A DNA stretch of 64,000 bases, taken from NCBI GenBank assembly GCA_031256445.1, contig JAIRQN010000063.1, forward strand, positions 1 to 64,000. Direction: 5' to 3'. The notes under the pieces were generated by a model. That model had not been told where the DNA came from. It worked only from the letters and a program-made list of their open reading frames with translations, and ran no database searches. This DNA is from Treponema sp. (GTDB lineage: Bacteria; Spirochaetota; Spirochaetia; Treponematales; Breznakiellaceae). Position 1 is the first letter of the stretch; every line of letters begins with the position of its first letter. Of the stretch, positions 42,754 through 52,815 are shown piece by piece. The position numbers and the translations under genes were made by a program.

Positions 42754-44814
42754 ATGATAACGGAACAGCAAAATGTCAAGCATAAGAGACCAAAGAGAAG
42801 AGTGTTTTTTTCCCTCAGCGGTATACTTCTTTTGGTTTTCACCTGTATTTTAGTATTTATATATACTTCACAGATAAATGTGTTCTGGAAATCGACAGTT
42901 GAGCAAATAACGCTGAATACGGAAAAGTATGAAAAAATTATTTATATGTGGTTTTTACCGAAACTGGAAATCACAGGAATGATTTGCAATGATCTGACTT
43001 TTTTTGCATTGACAGAGAATAAAGAAATTGAACAGTATTTATCAAAAATAATGGCTGCAAACCCGGTTGTAATAGCGGCATATCTGGCAACAGAAGATAA
43101 AAAAATAGTTGCAGGCAACGGACGGCTTATACCTGCGGGATTTGATCCGACAGAACGCGATTGGTACCTGTACGCGCAAAAAAAACCCGGCAGGGCGGTA
43201 GTCAGCGAGCCTTATATTGATATTATTACAGGCGGAATGGTTATTACAGTTGCGCAGGCGTTACAGCTCAACAATGGATTAAAAGGCGCAATAGGCATTG
43301 ATATTTATTTTTCCGAAATAAGCGATTATGTCAGGAGCGTTCATCCGTATTTAAACGGGATGTCATTTTTACTCTCGCATGAGGGGAATATAATTACCCA
43401 TGCAAACGAAGATTTCCTTCCCAGGAATAAGGATAATTCTGTGGTCTATGTAAAATATTCTGACATTCCCGTAGAAGATATCCGAATGATAAAGACATCC
43501 AGCAATAATGTGACTCTGGAGCGTCTTGTTATGAACGGCGTTCCAAAGTATGTGTCAAAGACTGTGATAGGCGATATTAACTGGTATTACGGCACGGAAA
43601 TCCCCATTTCAGATTTTAATAAAAGCCGTTTAAGCATAGCTTATCCGCTTGTTATTACCCTGTTAATAGGTCTCGGCGTTTTCATCGCCGGCATTATTCT
43701 TTATATCCTGCATATTATCACATTGCTGCGATCCGCGGAAGAAATAAAACGCCGCAAATCACTTACAGATATTTTAAACAGAATGGCCGCGTTATTTTTA
43801 TCCCAAAGCGAAGATACTTTTGAGAATATAATGACCGAAGGCGTAAAGCTATTCGTGGATATGATTGGCATTGACAGAATGTCCGTTTTTCAGAATTCAT
43901 ATATGCAGGAAGGATTGCGCGCAACCCAGGTCTACCGCTGGGACAGGAATTCCGGCGGCACTACAAAACCAAACCCGGTCTTTTACGATTTCGCCTATTC
44001 CCAGTATTTTCCTGAATGGGAAAGCATGTTTTTAAACGGCCAATCGGTTAACGGTCCTGTGAATCTTCTGCCGCAGCGCGAAATGGCTGTGCTTAACGCC
44101 GTATCCGGCGTTATTTCAGTTTATATCACGCCTGTGTTTTTAAGAAAGGAATTCTGGGGTTTTGTTCTGTATGAGGATCACAAAACCGAGCGGTGTTTTG
44201 ACGCTGATTTTATGGATATTATGAGTTCCGCGGCTATATTATGCGTCAATACCATCATTCGTCACAAGATGGAACGCGATATAGCCGAACAGATGCGCAT
44301 GATAGAACTTGTCGGACTCATCGATCCTCTTACAAATATTCCCAACAGAAGGCATTTTGACAATAAAATGAAAGACGAATGGTCGCGCGCCTTCCGCAAT
44401 AAATTGACGTTCAGTTTATGCATTTTGGATATAGATCATTTTAAAAAATTTAATGATAACTACGGACATCTTCACGGAGACGAAGTGCTGAAACTTGTAG
44501 CGCAGATAATAAAAAATTCTCTTAAAAGATCCACGGATTTCGCGGCGCGCTGGGGCGGCGAAGAATTTGCGGTGCTCCTTCCGAATACTGACATTGACGG
44601 AGCGCTGAGAATAGCGGAAGACATCCGGTGTAATATAGAGAGCGCGGTTATACCGAATACTGATGAAGCGGGCCAGAAAATAACGATTAGCATTGGCGTC
44701 GCAAACGCGACTCCTGTTTCCGGCGGCTTGATTACTGACCTGATCGAACGATCCGATAAAGCGCTTTACGAAGCCAAAAACACGGGCAGAAACAGGGTTT
44801 GCTTCTGTCTGTAA
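42754..44814 (+). CDS. Membrane diguanylate cyclase (Cache - GAF-like - GGDEF)
   Basis: A protein of about 686 residues from ATG 42754; an ATG at 42682 is in frame but TTGATT (42718-42723) and TACTAT (42740-42745) form a likely promoter between the two, again almost leaderless. Two membrane segments flank an extracellular Cache domain (about 40-300; FDPTERDWYLYA is its hallmark). A GAF-like region (about 350-510) precedes the GGDEF domain, with LDIDHFKKFNDNYGH and an intact GGEEF (601-605). RSTD five residues before GGEEF is a c-di-GMP inhibitory I-site. It should make c-di-GMP in response to a small extracellular ligand. Confidence 0.9.
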   Translation: MITEQQNVKHKRPKRRVFFSLSGILLLVFTCILVFIYTSQINVFWKSTVEQITLNTEKYEKIIYMWFLPKLEITGMICNDLTFFALTENKEIEQYLSKIMAANPVVIAAYLATEDKKIVAGNGRLIPAGFDPTERDWYLYAQKKPGRAVVSEPYIDIITGGMVITVAQALQLNNGLKGAIGIDIYFSEISDYVRSVHPYLNGMSFLLSHEGNIITHANEDFLPRNKDNSVVYVKYSDIPVEDIRMIKTSSNNVTLERLVMNGVPKYVSKTVIGDINWYYGTEIPISDFNKSRLSIAYPLVITLLIGLGVFIAGIILYILHIITLLRSAEEIKRRKSLTDILNRMAALFLSQSEDTFENIMTEGVKLFVDMIGIDRMSVFQNSYMQEGLRATQVYRWDRNSGGTTKPNPVFYDFAYSQYFPEWESMFLNGQSVNGPVNLLPQREMAVLNAVSGVISVYITPVFLRKEFWGFVLYEDHKTERCFDADFMDIMSSAAILCVNTIIRHKMERDIAEQMRMIELVGLIDPLTNIPNRRHFDNKMKDEWSRAFRNKLTFSLCILDIDHFKKFNDNYGHLHGDEVLKLVAQIIKNSLKRSTDFAARWGGEEFAVLLPNTDIDGALRIAEDIRCNIESAVIPNTDEAGQKITISIGVANATPVSGGLITDLIERSDKALYEAKNTGRNRVCFCL

Positions 44815-44902
44815 TTATGGCGCCAGTCCGCGGATAAAAACGTTTTCATTTTTCCTTGCTCTGCGTTAAAAAACAACTATAATATTAGATGTGAAGATAT
44901 AA

Positions 44903-45772
44903 ATGAAAAAGTTATTTATTGTTTTATTAATTGCAGTCTCCCTTGTTACATGTAAAAAACAGGATGATTCAGGAGGAAATGCCGGTACAGATTTACAGCA
45001 AACGATCGCGGCGAATAATATGACGCGCATTTCCGGCGGAATTTTTACAATGGGCAGTCCTGCCGATGAAACGGGGCGTTTGTACAGCGAAGGACCTCAG
45101 CATCAGGTTACAATAAGTCCTTTCTTTTTAGGCAAATATGAAGTAACGCAGAAAGAATGGCACAATACTATGGAAACTACGGTACAGCAGCAGAGAGAAA
45201 AAAAAATTAACCCGTTTCAGTCTGCAGTAGTCGGTATTGGAGATATTTACCCAATGTATCATGTAAGCTGGTTCGAGGCAATCGATTTCTGCAACAGGCT
45301 AAGCAGAAAAGAAAATCTGACTCCCGCTTATACCATAGCCGGCAGGAATGTATTATGGGATAATGACGCGGACGGATACAGATTACCAACAGAAGCCGAA
45401 TGGGAATACGCCTGCCGCGCCGGTACAACAACAACTTTTTATACAGGCAGCGCGATAAGTGATGATTCCGGCTGGTATGACATGAACAGCGGCCGCAGCC
45501 CTCATCCTGTAGGAAGTAAACCCGCAAACGCATGGGGATTATACGATATGCACGGGAATGTCAGTGAATGGTGCTGGGACAGGTACAGTACATCATACAG
45601 TAAAAATGACGCAATTAACCCGACAGGCGTTACCTGGGGCTGGAATCGTGTTATACGCGGCGGAAACTGGAGCAGCTCTTCTCAATCAGTCAGATCCGCA
45701 GACCGCGGTTTTTATAATCCGACAGACAGGGATAACGGCATTGGTTTCAGGCTGGCGCGGAACGCGCAATAA
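44903..45772 (+). CDS. Lipoprotein with formylglycine-generating-enzyme-like (SUMF1) domain
   Basis: A 289-residue lipoprotein (lipobox ending at Cys17, SLVTC). The SUMF1/FGE-sulfatase domain occupies about 38-289: ISGGIFTMGSPADETGR, ISPFFLGKYEVTQKEW, YRLPTEAEWEYACRAGT, LYDMHGNVSEWCWDRY, VIRGGNWSSS and GIGFRLARN. The cysteine pair used by true formylglycine-generating enzymes near the C-terminus is absent, so a binding or structural role at the cell surface is more likely than catalysis. TATAAT lies about 23 bases upstream, with GTGAAG as the ribosome site. Confidence 0.88.
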   Translation: MKKLFIVLLIAVSLVTCKKQDDSGGNAGTDLQQTIAANNMTRISGGIFTMGSPADETGRLYSEGPQHQVTISPFFLGKYEVTQKEWHNTMETTVQQQREKKINPFQSAVVGIGDIYPMYHVSWFEAIDFCNRLSRKENLTPAYTIAGRNVLWDNDADGYRLPTEAEWEYACRAGTTTTFYTGSAISDDSGWYDMNSGRSPHPVGSKPANAWGLYDMHGNVSEWCWDRYSTSYSKNDAINPTGVTWGWNRVIRGGNWSSSSQSVRSADRGFYNPTDRDNGIGFRLARNAQ

Positions 45773-45877
45773 CCTGTTTCCACCCCCTGTCTCCTGAATT
45801 AGCCTGAATATTGTAAAATACCGGAAAAATGCCTATAATTAAATAATACTGAATATTATGGACAAAGAGGTAGTTTC

Positions 45878-48436
45878 TTGTTTAAAGGATTAACACAACG
45901 GGTGCAGAGGCTTTTATCCACAGATGCTCAGGAAGAGGCAAAACGTTTCAATTCAGATCAACTTCTGCCTGAGCATATAATAATCGCAATGCTGAAAGAC
46001 GGCGGCGGCACTGCCTGTAAGGCGCTGCTGTTTCTCAGGATTGATTTGAGCGAATTCAAGCATATCCTTGAAAGTTCAGTTCCCCGCATCCCTGGTCTTA
46101 TAATAAAAGGCGAAGTGCCGCCTTCAAAACGCACCAAAAGTATGCTTGATATCGCTACGGAAGAAGCAAGAGCCATGGGAAGCGATTTTCTGGGCACAGA
46201 GCATATTTTGTTCGCCGCGATGCGCGAGCAGAACTCCAGCGTTCAGGTGTATCTGAACCAGCGCGCCGTAGATACGGATATGATGCGCGTTATTATTCAG
46301 ACGACATTCAGTCAGAGCGGCTCAAGAAGCGACGACGGGTATGTTCCCGTGGACAAGTTTCAGCCGTATCATGTTCACCGCGAGCGTGTGCCTGTTCATC
46401 ATAAAAACGGAGTTGAAACCGAACGGCATACCCCGCGCATAAAACCGGCAGTGTATCCCGTACTTACTCCGACTCTTGATAATTTTTCACGCGATCTTAC
46501 AGCGCTGGCAAGAGCCGGAAAGATCGATCCTGTGATAGGCCGCAAAGCCGAAATTAACCGCACTGTGCGGATACTTGCAAGGCGGACCAAGAACAATCCG
46601 ATTCTGGTCGGAGAGCCCGGAGTTGGAAAGACAGCGATAGTAGAAGGGTTGGCTCAGTTGCTGGTCAGCGATGATGCGCCGGAAGCCCTGGCGGGAAAAC
46701 GGATACTCAGTCTTGATATGGGCATGATAGTCGCAGGAACAAAGTACCGGGGCGAATTTGAAGAACGGATAAAAAAAATTCTGCGCGAAGTGAATCAAAC
46801 GGGAAACATCATTCTTTTTATTGACGAGATACATTCAATAATCGGGGCAGGAGGCGCGGAAGGCACTCTGGACGCGTCCAATATGCTCAAACCAGGCCTT
46901 TCCCGCGGCGAGATCCGCTGTATAGGGGCTACGACTCTTTGTGAATACCGGAAGCACTTTGAAAAAGACGCGGCTCTTGAACGGCGTTTTCAGCCTGTAA
47001 CAGTTGATGAGCCTGATTTTGATGATACGCTGGAAATTCTTAAAGGCATTGTAAAAAAATATGAAGAGCATCACCAGGTTATTTACGCCGAAAAATCAAT
47101 TACCCTCGCCGCGAAACTCGCGCAGCGCTACATAACAGACCGTTTTATGCCGGATAAGGCGATTGATATTCTTGATGAAGCGGGCGCTATGCGCAAACTG
47201 GAAACGCGCGCTGAGCCGCCGGAAATAGCCGGCCTTGAAACCGAAATTGGAAAATTATGCGAAGAGAAAAATATTTATGTAAACGCGCAGGATTATGAAC
47301 ATGCGGCCGAAGTCCGCGATAAAGTCCGCGCGCTGCGGGTACGCCTTGAAGATGCCCACGCCGCCTGGCAGAACGCGTCAATGAATGAGAGGGCGCATGT
47401 TACAGAAGATGATGTGCGCCGCGTAGTAATGGAAGCGACAGGAATTCCTGTAATGCATCCGGAAGAACAGGAATCGCAGCGTCTGCTTGTAATCGAAGAT
47501 GAACTGAAAAAGACCGTAATAGGGCAGGACGAGGCTATATTGCGCATATCGTCGGCGATAAAGCGGTCAAGAGCCGGCGTCTCATCGCCGCGCCGCCCGA
47601 TGGGTTCTTTCATTTTCCTTGGACCTACGGGAGTGGGAAAGACTCTTCTTGCCAGAAAACTCGCCCAATACCTGTTCGGCAGCGAAGACGCGCTTGTCAG
47701 AATCGATATGTCGGATTTTATGGAAAAGCATAACGCTTCACGCCTTACAGGCGCGCCTCCGGGTTATATAGGTTATGAAGAAGGAGGAATGCTCACGGAA
47801 AAAATCAGGCGCAATCCATACCGCGTAATTCTTTTTGACGAGATTGAAAAAGCGCATCACGATGTTTTTAACATACTGCTGCAGGTAATGGAAGAAGGCG
47901 AACTAAGAGACAGTCTTGGCCATACGGTCAATTTCCGCAACACTGTCATAATAATGACAAGTAACGCGGGGGTAAGGGAGATTTCAAAGGATTCAAGACT
48001 CGGTTTTGATTCGGGAAGCGGCCTGATGAGCCAGTCAGAAATAGAAGCCGCGGCTTTGTCCGAAATGCGCAGAATTTTCAATCCGGAATTTATTAACAGG
48101 GTAGATGAAACAGTTGTTTTTAATCCCCTTAGCCAGAAACATATCGACGCAATTTTTAACATTGAGCTTGAAGGGCTTTCACGCCGTCTTGGCGAACAGA
48201 AATGCTGTCTTAAAGTAACAGACGCCGCAAAAACCTTGCTTGCGGAAAAAGGCTGGGATCCAAAGTTCGGCGGAAGATCGCTTCGACGCAGTCTTCAAAA
48301 AGAACTGGAGTGTCCTTTGTCCGAATTAATCCTGAAAGGAAGCTGGCAGCCGGGCACTGTCTTTACCGCCGATGCCCAAGACGGCGTCATAAAAATTCAT
48401 GCTGAAGGTAAAGCTGAAAGTAAAACCGTACAGTAA
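45878..48436 (+). CDS. clpC: ATP-dependent Clp protease ATPase subunit ClpC
   Basis: An 852-residue Hsp100 with the ClpC plan: double Clp-N domain (1-150), AAA1 with Walker A GEPGVGKT (245-252), a short middle domain with a UVR motif ([20 protein letters not shown]), AAA2 with Walker A GPTGVGKT (582-589) and a C-terminal D2-small domain. It unfolds substrates for ClpP or refolds them. The start is TTG at 45878, seven bases after AAAGAGG. A non-conserved linker of about 60 residues ([20 protein letters not shown]) separates Clp-N from AAA1. Converges with glgC. Confidence 0.95.
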   Translation: MFKGLTQRVQRLLSTDAQEEAKRFNSDQLLPEHIIIAMLKDGGGTACKALLFLRIDLSEFKHILESSVPRIPGLIIKGEVPPSKRTKSMLDIATEEARAMGSDFLGTEHILFAAMREQNSSVQVYLNQRAVDTDMMRVIIQTTFSQSGSRSDDGYVPVDKFQPYHVHRERVPVHHKNGVETERHTPRIKPAVYPVLTPTLDNFSRDLTALARAGKIDPVIGRKAEINRTVRILARRTKNNPILVGEPGVGKTAIVEGLAQLLVSDDAPEALAGKRILSLDMGMIVAGTKYRGEFEERIKKILREVNQTGNIILFIDEIHSIIGAGGAEGTLDASNMLKPGLSRGEIRCIGATTLCEYRKHFEKDAALERRFQPVTVDEPDFDDTLEILKGIVKKYEEHHQVIYAEKSITLAAKLAQRYITDRFMPDKAIDILDEAGAMRKLETRAEPPEIAGLETEIGKLCEEKNIYVNAQDYEHAAEVRDKVRALRVRLEDAHAAWQNASMNERAHVTEDDVRRVVMEATGIPVMHPEEQESQRLLVIEDELKKTVIGQDEAILRISSAIKRSRAGVSSPRRPMGSFIFLGPTGVGKTLLARKLAQYLFGSEDALVRIDMSDFMEKHNASRLTGAPPGYIGYEEGGMLTEKIRRNPYRVILFDEIEKAHHDVFNILLQVMEEGELRDSLGHTVNFRNTVIIMTSNAGVREISKDSRLGFDSGSGLMSQSEIEAAALSEMRRIFNPEFINRVDETVVFNPLSQKHIDAIFNIELEGLSRRLGEQKCCLKVTDAAKTLLAEKGWDPKFGGRSLRRSLQKELECPLSELILKGSWQPGTVFTADAQDGVIKIHAEGKAESKTVQ

Positions 48437-48451
48437 TTTAAATTACTGTAC
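48428..48451. repeat. Perfect 24-bp palindrome spanning the clpC and glgC stop codons
   Basis: GTACAGTAATTT (48428-48439) is followed directly by its exact reverse complement AAATTACTGTAC (48440-48451). It holds both stop codons of the convergent genes (clpC TAA 48434-48436; glgC TAA as TTA 48438-48440) and the last codons of each. No T-run is present; it may act as a weak two-way terminator or mRNA 3'-end hairpin. Confidence 0.7.
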
Positions 48452-49709
48452 CGGGGTACAGAATCGTATTCTTGGGTATAACGATAATTCCGTCAACTAT
48501 GTAATAATGACCGTAATTGCCGTCTGTGCGTCTGATATCGTCAACGCCGATTCGGCAGCCTTCGCCTATGCAGACATTTTTGTCAATTATCGCGCCTTTG
48601 ATTATCGCGCCGCGGCCTATTCCGACATTTGGAATTCTGCTTTCGGCATTTTGCAGCTTTTGAGGTTCGGTTTCATAATAGTCGGCGCCCATACACACAA
48701 CACCGTTAAGGCTTGAGCCGGTTTCGATGATAGTACGGATACCGACAATTGAATTGGTAATATTGGCATTTGTTATAATACAGCCTTCCGCAGCTATCGA
48801 CTGATTCATGTTTGAAAAGTTCATTTTTGACGGCGGCAGGTTGCGCATATGGGTGTAAATGGGCTTTTGCTCATCATAAAAATCAAAACGAGGCTTTAAT
48901 GTTGTTAATTCAAGGTTGGCTTCATAAAAATTCTTGATTGTTCCGATATCTTCCCAGTAGCCGTCATAAATGTAAGCGTTAACCTTCAGTTTACTGATCG
49001 CGTTCGGGATTATTTCCTTTCCAAAATCGGTAAGTTCATTGGCAAGACAGTCTTCCATTGCCTTTGCGTTAAAGATATAAATACCCATTGAACCCAGGTA
49101 ACAATCCTCTTTGTTTTTTCCCTTGAAAAGTTCCGCAGGCGCCATGTAATCGGAAATATCTTTGATCGGGCCAGGTTTTTCCAAAAATTCGGTTATTTGG
49201 TTGTTTTTATCCGCTTTTAAAATACCAAGACCGCTCGCGTTTTCCCTGTTTACTCCGGTGCAGGCGATAGAAATTGAAGCGCCTGAATCAATGTGTTTTT
49301 TTAATAATTCCTGTAGATCCATACGGTAGAGCTGATCGCCTGAAAGAATCAGGTAATATGACGGACTTTGCGTCCTGAAATGGGAAAAATTCTTGCGGAC
49401 TGCGTCAGCGGTTCCTTCGTACCAGCCTGAATGTTCCAGTGTCTGTTCCGCCGCCAGGATTTCAACAAAACCCTTGGTAAAAGAGTCGAAAATGTAGGTT
49501 TGACCGATATGCAGATGAAGAGATGCCGAATTAAACTGCGTAACTATATAAATTTGCTTTAAATTCGCGTTTATACAGTTAGAAATGGGTATATCTACCA
49601 AACGGTACTTCCCGCCAAAAGGAACCGCTGGTTTTGCGCGGGATTGTGTCAACGGAAATAAACGAGTGCCTTTGCCCCCGCCCAAGATTATGGATAATAC
49701 ATCTGACAT
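48438..49709 (-). CDS. glgC: Glucose-1-phosphate adenylyltransferase
   Basis: A 423-residue ADP-glucose pyrophosphorylase, the committed step of glycogen synthesis. It has the nucleotide motif LSIILGGGKGTRLFPLT, PAVPFGGKYRLVDIPISNC, WYEGTADAVRKN, the substrate loop GLGILKADKNNQITEFLEKP and a left-handed beta-helix C-terminus with IGRGAIIKGAIIDKNVCIGEG repeats. AGGAGG precedes the ATG by six bases. With ppx/ppk it gives the cell two polymer stores, polyphosphate and glycogen. Divergent from mrfA. Confidence 0.96.
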   Translation of the reverse strand: MSDVLSIILGGGKGTRLFPLTQSRAKPAVPFGGKYRLVDIPISNCINANLKQIYIVTQFNSASLHLHIGQTYIFDSFTKGFVEILAAEQTLEHSGWYEGTADAVRKNFSHFRTQSPSYYLILSGDQLYRMDLQELLKKHIDSGASISIACTGVNRENASGLGILKADKNNQITEFLEKPGPIKDISDYMAPAELFKGKNKEDCYLGSMGIYIFNAKAMEDCLANELTDFGKEIIPNAISKLKVNAYIYDGYWEDIGTIKNFYEANLELTTLKPRFDFYDEQKPIYTHMRNLPPSKMNFSNMNQSIAAEGCIITNANITNSIVGIRTIIETGSSLNGVVCMGADYYETEPQKLQNAESRIPNVGIGRGAIIKGAIIDKNVCIGEGCRIGVDDIRRTDGNYGHYYIVDGIIVIPKNTILYPGTVI

Positions 49710-49751
49710 ACCGTACCTCCTGACATTTTCTAAGTTATTGTATTAATCTTT

Positions 49752-49785
49752 TTATTTTTTGTCGATAGGATCAGACAAAAAATAA
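49752..49785. promoter_or_regulatory. 12-bp inverted repeat between divergent glgC and mrfA
   Basis: TTATTTTTTGTC (49752-49763) and GACAAAAAATAA (49774-49785) are perfect inverted repeats with a 10-base spacer. The gap contains the promoters of two divergent genes, so this is better read as an operator or shared promoter element than as a terminator. The GACAAAAA word also resembles the -35 region of other promoters here. Confidence 0.4.
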
Positions 49786-49864
49786 TAAAAAAAATGATAT
49801 TTTGAGCGTAAAAATGATCATTATTCATATTCCATGTATGAAAAAAAAAGTATAGGATTAAAAA

Positions 49865-52150
49865 ATGAGCGTTCGCGATAATCTTTTACAGCTTCTTGAG
49901 GATCCTGAATTTGCTCCAAATATCGTAATTAACCGGCTTCTGCCTGCGCAGGAAGGCGAATACGCTCCTTTCCCGGAGGATTTGGATTCCAGAATTGTAA
50001 ACGCCTTGAATAAACGCGGAATTGACCGGATATATTCCCATCAGGCTGAAGTCTGGCGTCTTACCCAAAAGGGCAGGAATGTGGTTGTAGTTACTCCAAC
50101 GGCCTCCGGCAAGACGCTATGTTACAATTTACCCTGTCTTAATGCCCTTCTGGCTGATGAAAGCGCGCGCTGTCTGTACCTTTTCCCCACAAAGGCGCTT
50201 TCCCAGGATCAACAGGCTGAATTAAATGAGATTTCCGGCGGAAATGAAGGGTTAAACCTGAAAATAGCCACTTATGACGGTGATACCCCCGAATCTTTAA
50301 GGGTTAGCGCGCGGGATACGGGAAGAATTGTTATTTCCAACCCGGATATGCTTCATACAGGTATACTTCCCAACCATCCCAAGTGGATTAAGTTCTTTTC
50401 GCGCCTGAAATATATAGTTATTGACGAAGCTCATGCCTACCGGGGCGTAATGGGAAGTCATGTAGCCAATGTTATCCGGCGGCTGCGGCGCGTAACGGCC
50501 TTTTACGGCGCTTTTCCTCAGTTTATTCTCTGTTCAGCGACAATCGCCAACCCAGCCGAGCTTGCGTATTCACTTATAGGCCAGGATGTAGAGCTTGTTG
50601 ATAAAAACGGCGCGCCGCGGGGAGAAAAACGAATCATCCTTTACAATCCTCCGCTGGTTGACGCGGTGCAGGGCATACGGCGTTCTGTTATAACGGAAAG
50701 CCGCCGCTGGATGATAGCTCTGCTTAAAGCGGGGGTAAAAACCATACTTTTCGCCCATTCCCGTATCAGAACGGAAGTGGCCGCCTCCTATGTTAATGAG
50801 GATTTGGAAAATATTTACACTGACAATTCCCGCATCAGGGTGGAAGCGTACCGCGGCGGTTTGCTGCCCAATGAGCGCCGGGATATTGAACGCGGCCTTC
50901 GCGAAGGGGAAATTCAGGGGGTTGTTTCCACTAACGCGCTGGAGCTTGGAATAGACATCGGCGGGCTTGACGCCTCTGTAGTGGCGGGCTTTCCCGGTTC
51001 CTTTAACAGTTTTTGGCAGCAGTCGGGCCGCGCCGGCAGAAGGGGCGGCACATCTGTTTCTGTTTTTATAGCAAGCGTATCGCCAATCGATCAGTTTATA
51101 ATGAATGATCCCGAATGGTTCTTCCGCAAAAGTGCCGAAGAAGCCCGCATTGACCCCGATAACCCTTATATATTGACAGATCATGTAAAATGCGCGTGTT
51201 TCGAGCTTCCCTTTATTGATAAGCAGTTAAAAGAGAGCTTTGGCGGCAACGCTAAAGAGGCGCTGGAGTATCTGGAAGAAGCCGGTATCGTAAGGCACGC
51301 GGGCGGCAAGTGGCATTGGGCGGATCGATCCTTCCCCGCCGAGGGAGTGAGCCTTCGCAGCGCGAGCGCGGATAATATCGTCATTATTGACGTAACAGAC
51401 GGCAGGAACGCCGTTATCGGGGAGATGGATCGTCCAAGCGCGAAGGAAATGCTCTTTGTTAACGCTGTGTACATTCACCGCGGCCGGCAGTATATGGTTG
51501 AAAGACTGGATGTTGAGAACAGGAAATGCCATGTCCGCGAAGCCGATGTCAATTATTTTACAGACGGGCTTGTCAAGACAGATATTCAAGTGCTGTCAGA
51601 GGATGAGAAGCGGAGAATAGAAACAAACCTGGAAGCCGTGCTTGGCGATGTTTTGGTGCGTTCGCAGGTTACGAAATTCAAGAAACTGCGCTTCCGTACC
51701 CATGAAAATATCGGTTACGGTGACATTACGCTGCCGGAGGAGGAAATGCAGACACGCTGCCTGGCTCTTCTCTTCGCGCCGGATACATCCAGCGGGAAGG
51801 CGCTGGCTGCGATGGACGAGCAGAAAATCGCGGAAGCGCTCTGCGGCGCGGGTACGCTGATACGCAATATCGCGCCCATTTTCCTGTTATGCGATCCGCG
51901 CGATTTGGGAATTGCCGAACGCGTTAAAGATCCTCACTTTGGAGTTCCGGCGCTTTATATCTACGATAAATATCCTGGCGGCACCGGCCTTACGGAGAGT
52001 CTTTCAAACCGGATTGAGACGCTGTTCCATGCCATTGGGGAGGCGATAGAAAACTGCCCGTGTAAAAACGGCTGCCCTTCATGCGTAGGGCCAGGCGGGA
52101 ATAAAAAGACTGCTTCAATATTAATAAAAGCGGCTGGCAATTATCCTTGA
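49865..52150 (+). CDS. mrfA: DEAD/DEAH-box helicase MrfA (YprA) type, with DUF1998
   Basis: A 761-residue superfamily 2 helicase. Motif I is TPTASGKT, motif II IDEAHAYRG, motif III CSATIANP, and motif VI QQSGRAGRRG. The C-terminal DUF1998 region ends with the metal-binding cysteine set CPCKNGCPSCVGPGG that defines MrfA. In Bacillus subtilis MrfA works with the exonuclease MrfB to remove mitomycin C adducts independently of UvrABC. Here mrfB lies 0.7 kb downstream on the same strand, with a DNA glycosylase gene between them on the other strand. The 3' end overlaps that gene by 30 bases. Confidence 0.9.
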   Translation: MSVRDNLLQLLEDPEFAPNIVINRLLPAQEGEYAPFPEDLDSRIVNALNKRGIDRIYSHQAEVWRLTQKGRNVVVVTPTASGKTLCYNLPCLNALLADESARCLYLFPTKALSQDQQAELNEISGGNEGLNLKIATYDGDTPESLRVSARDTGRIVISNPDMLHTGILPNHPKWIKFFSRLKYIVIDEAHAYRGVMGSHVANVIRRLRRVTAFYGAFPQFILCSATIANPAELAYSLIGQDVELVDKNGAPRGEKRIILYNPPLVDAVQGIRRSVITESRRWMIALLKAGVKTILFAHSRIRTEVAASYVNEDLENIYTDNSRIRVEAYRGGLLPNERRDIERGLREGEIQGVVSTNALELGIDIGGLDASVVAGFPGSFNSFWQQSGRAGRRGGTSVSVFIASVSPIDQFIMNDPEWFFRKSAEEARIDPDNPYILTDHVKCACFELPFIDKQLKESFGGNAKEALEYLEEAGIVRHAGGKWHWADRSFPAEGVSLRSASADNIVIIDVTDGRNAVIGEMDRPSAKEMLFVNAVYIHRGRQYMVERLDVENRKCHVREADVNYFTDGLVKTDIQVLSEDEKRRIETNLEAVLGDVLVRSQVTKFKKLRFRTHENIGYGDITLPEEEMQTRCLALLFAPDTSSGKALAAMDEQKIAEALCGAGTLIRNIAPIFLLCDPRDLGIAERVKDPHFGVPALYIYDKYPGGTGLTESLSNRIETLFHAIGEAIENCPCKNGCPSCVGPGGNKKTASILIKAAGNYP

Positions 52151-52705
52151 TACGAATTTATTTCCTTTTATATAAAACCGCAGTTCAAGTTCCTTGCCGG
52201 CTGAAAGACCTATTCTTGCGGCGGAAACAATTTCCGGTTTTGCGCGGTTATTTAAAATATGAACCGGGCCGTCAATTAAAGACAGATTGTTGTGCCTGCG
52301 GGTGATGCCGAAAGCCTGCGTCAGTTTGCCGGGGCCATTACAGAGGTTCTCAATTTTTTTTGTTTTGCGCCTTTTCTGCATTAATTCAATACCCTGCACA
52401 GGCTCAAGGGCCCGGATAAGCACAGCTTCGCCTTCGCCCTCTTTTCCCGAAACAATATTAAGGCAATGGTACATTCCGTAAATCAGGTAAACATAAGTGC
52501 GTCCCGCAGGACCGAACATCGGCGCGTTGCGTTCTGTAAGCCCGCATCCTGCGTGGCAGCCGGGGTCGTCATGGTACAGGTACGCTTCAGTTTCTACAAT
52601 GATTCCCTTTAATTTGCCGAATGTAAGGTATTTGCCCAACAGTGATTTTGCAAGTTCTACGGTAGGCTGCCTGAAAAACTTCTTCCCTGAAATGTTATTG
52701 CTCAT
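52121..52705 (-). CDS. mpg: 3-methyladenine (alkyladenine) DNA glycosylase, AAG/MPG family
   Basis: A 194-residue AAG-type glycosylase that removes 3-methyladenine, hypoxanthine and similar bases. ARSLLGK-type AKSLLGKYL (19-27), IVETEAYLYHDDPGCH with catalytic Glu40, RNAPMFGPAGRTYVYLIYGMYHCLN and NGPGKLTQAFGI are all intact. The gene is placed between mrfA and mrfB on the opposite strand, and its last 30 bases overlap the end of mrfA. No strong ribosome site is visible before the ATG. Confidence 0.95.
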   Translation of the reverse strand: MSNNISGKKFFRQPTVELAKSLLGKYLTFGKLKGIIVETEAYLYHDDPGCHAGCGLTERNAPMFGPAGRTYVYLIYGMYHCLNIVSGKEGEGEAVLIRALEPVQGIELMQKRRKTKKIENLCNGPGKLTQAFGITRRHNNLSLIDGPVHILNNRAKPEIVSAARIGLSAGKELELRFYIKGNKFVSRIIASRFY

Positions 52706-52785
52706 TGTTATTTATGATATAATATATTTTTATTTTTTAACAATGAATCATACCTTTGATTAATATGGAATTCACATTATAAATC

Positions 52786-52797
52786 CGTGTTAACACG
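52786..52797. promoter_or_regulatory. Perfect 12-bp palindrome CGTGTTAACACG upstream of mrfB
   Basis: The palindrome at 52786-52797 lies 19 bases before the mrfB start, in the gap between divergent mpg and mrfB. It may be a regulator site, perhaps for damage-responsive control, but it does not match the SOS boxes I know well enough to claim LexA. Confidence 0.3.
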
Positions 52798-52815
52798 CGG
52801 AGAAAGGCAATTTAA

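Noticed and set aside
44903-45772. True formylglycine-generating enzyme
   Set aside because: The catalytic cysteine pair near the C-terminus is missing and the protein is a lipoprotein, so only the fold is claimed.
50570-51184. 204-codon minus-strand frame in mrfA
   Set aside because: It is antisense to the helicase motifs and resembles no family.
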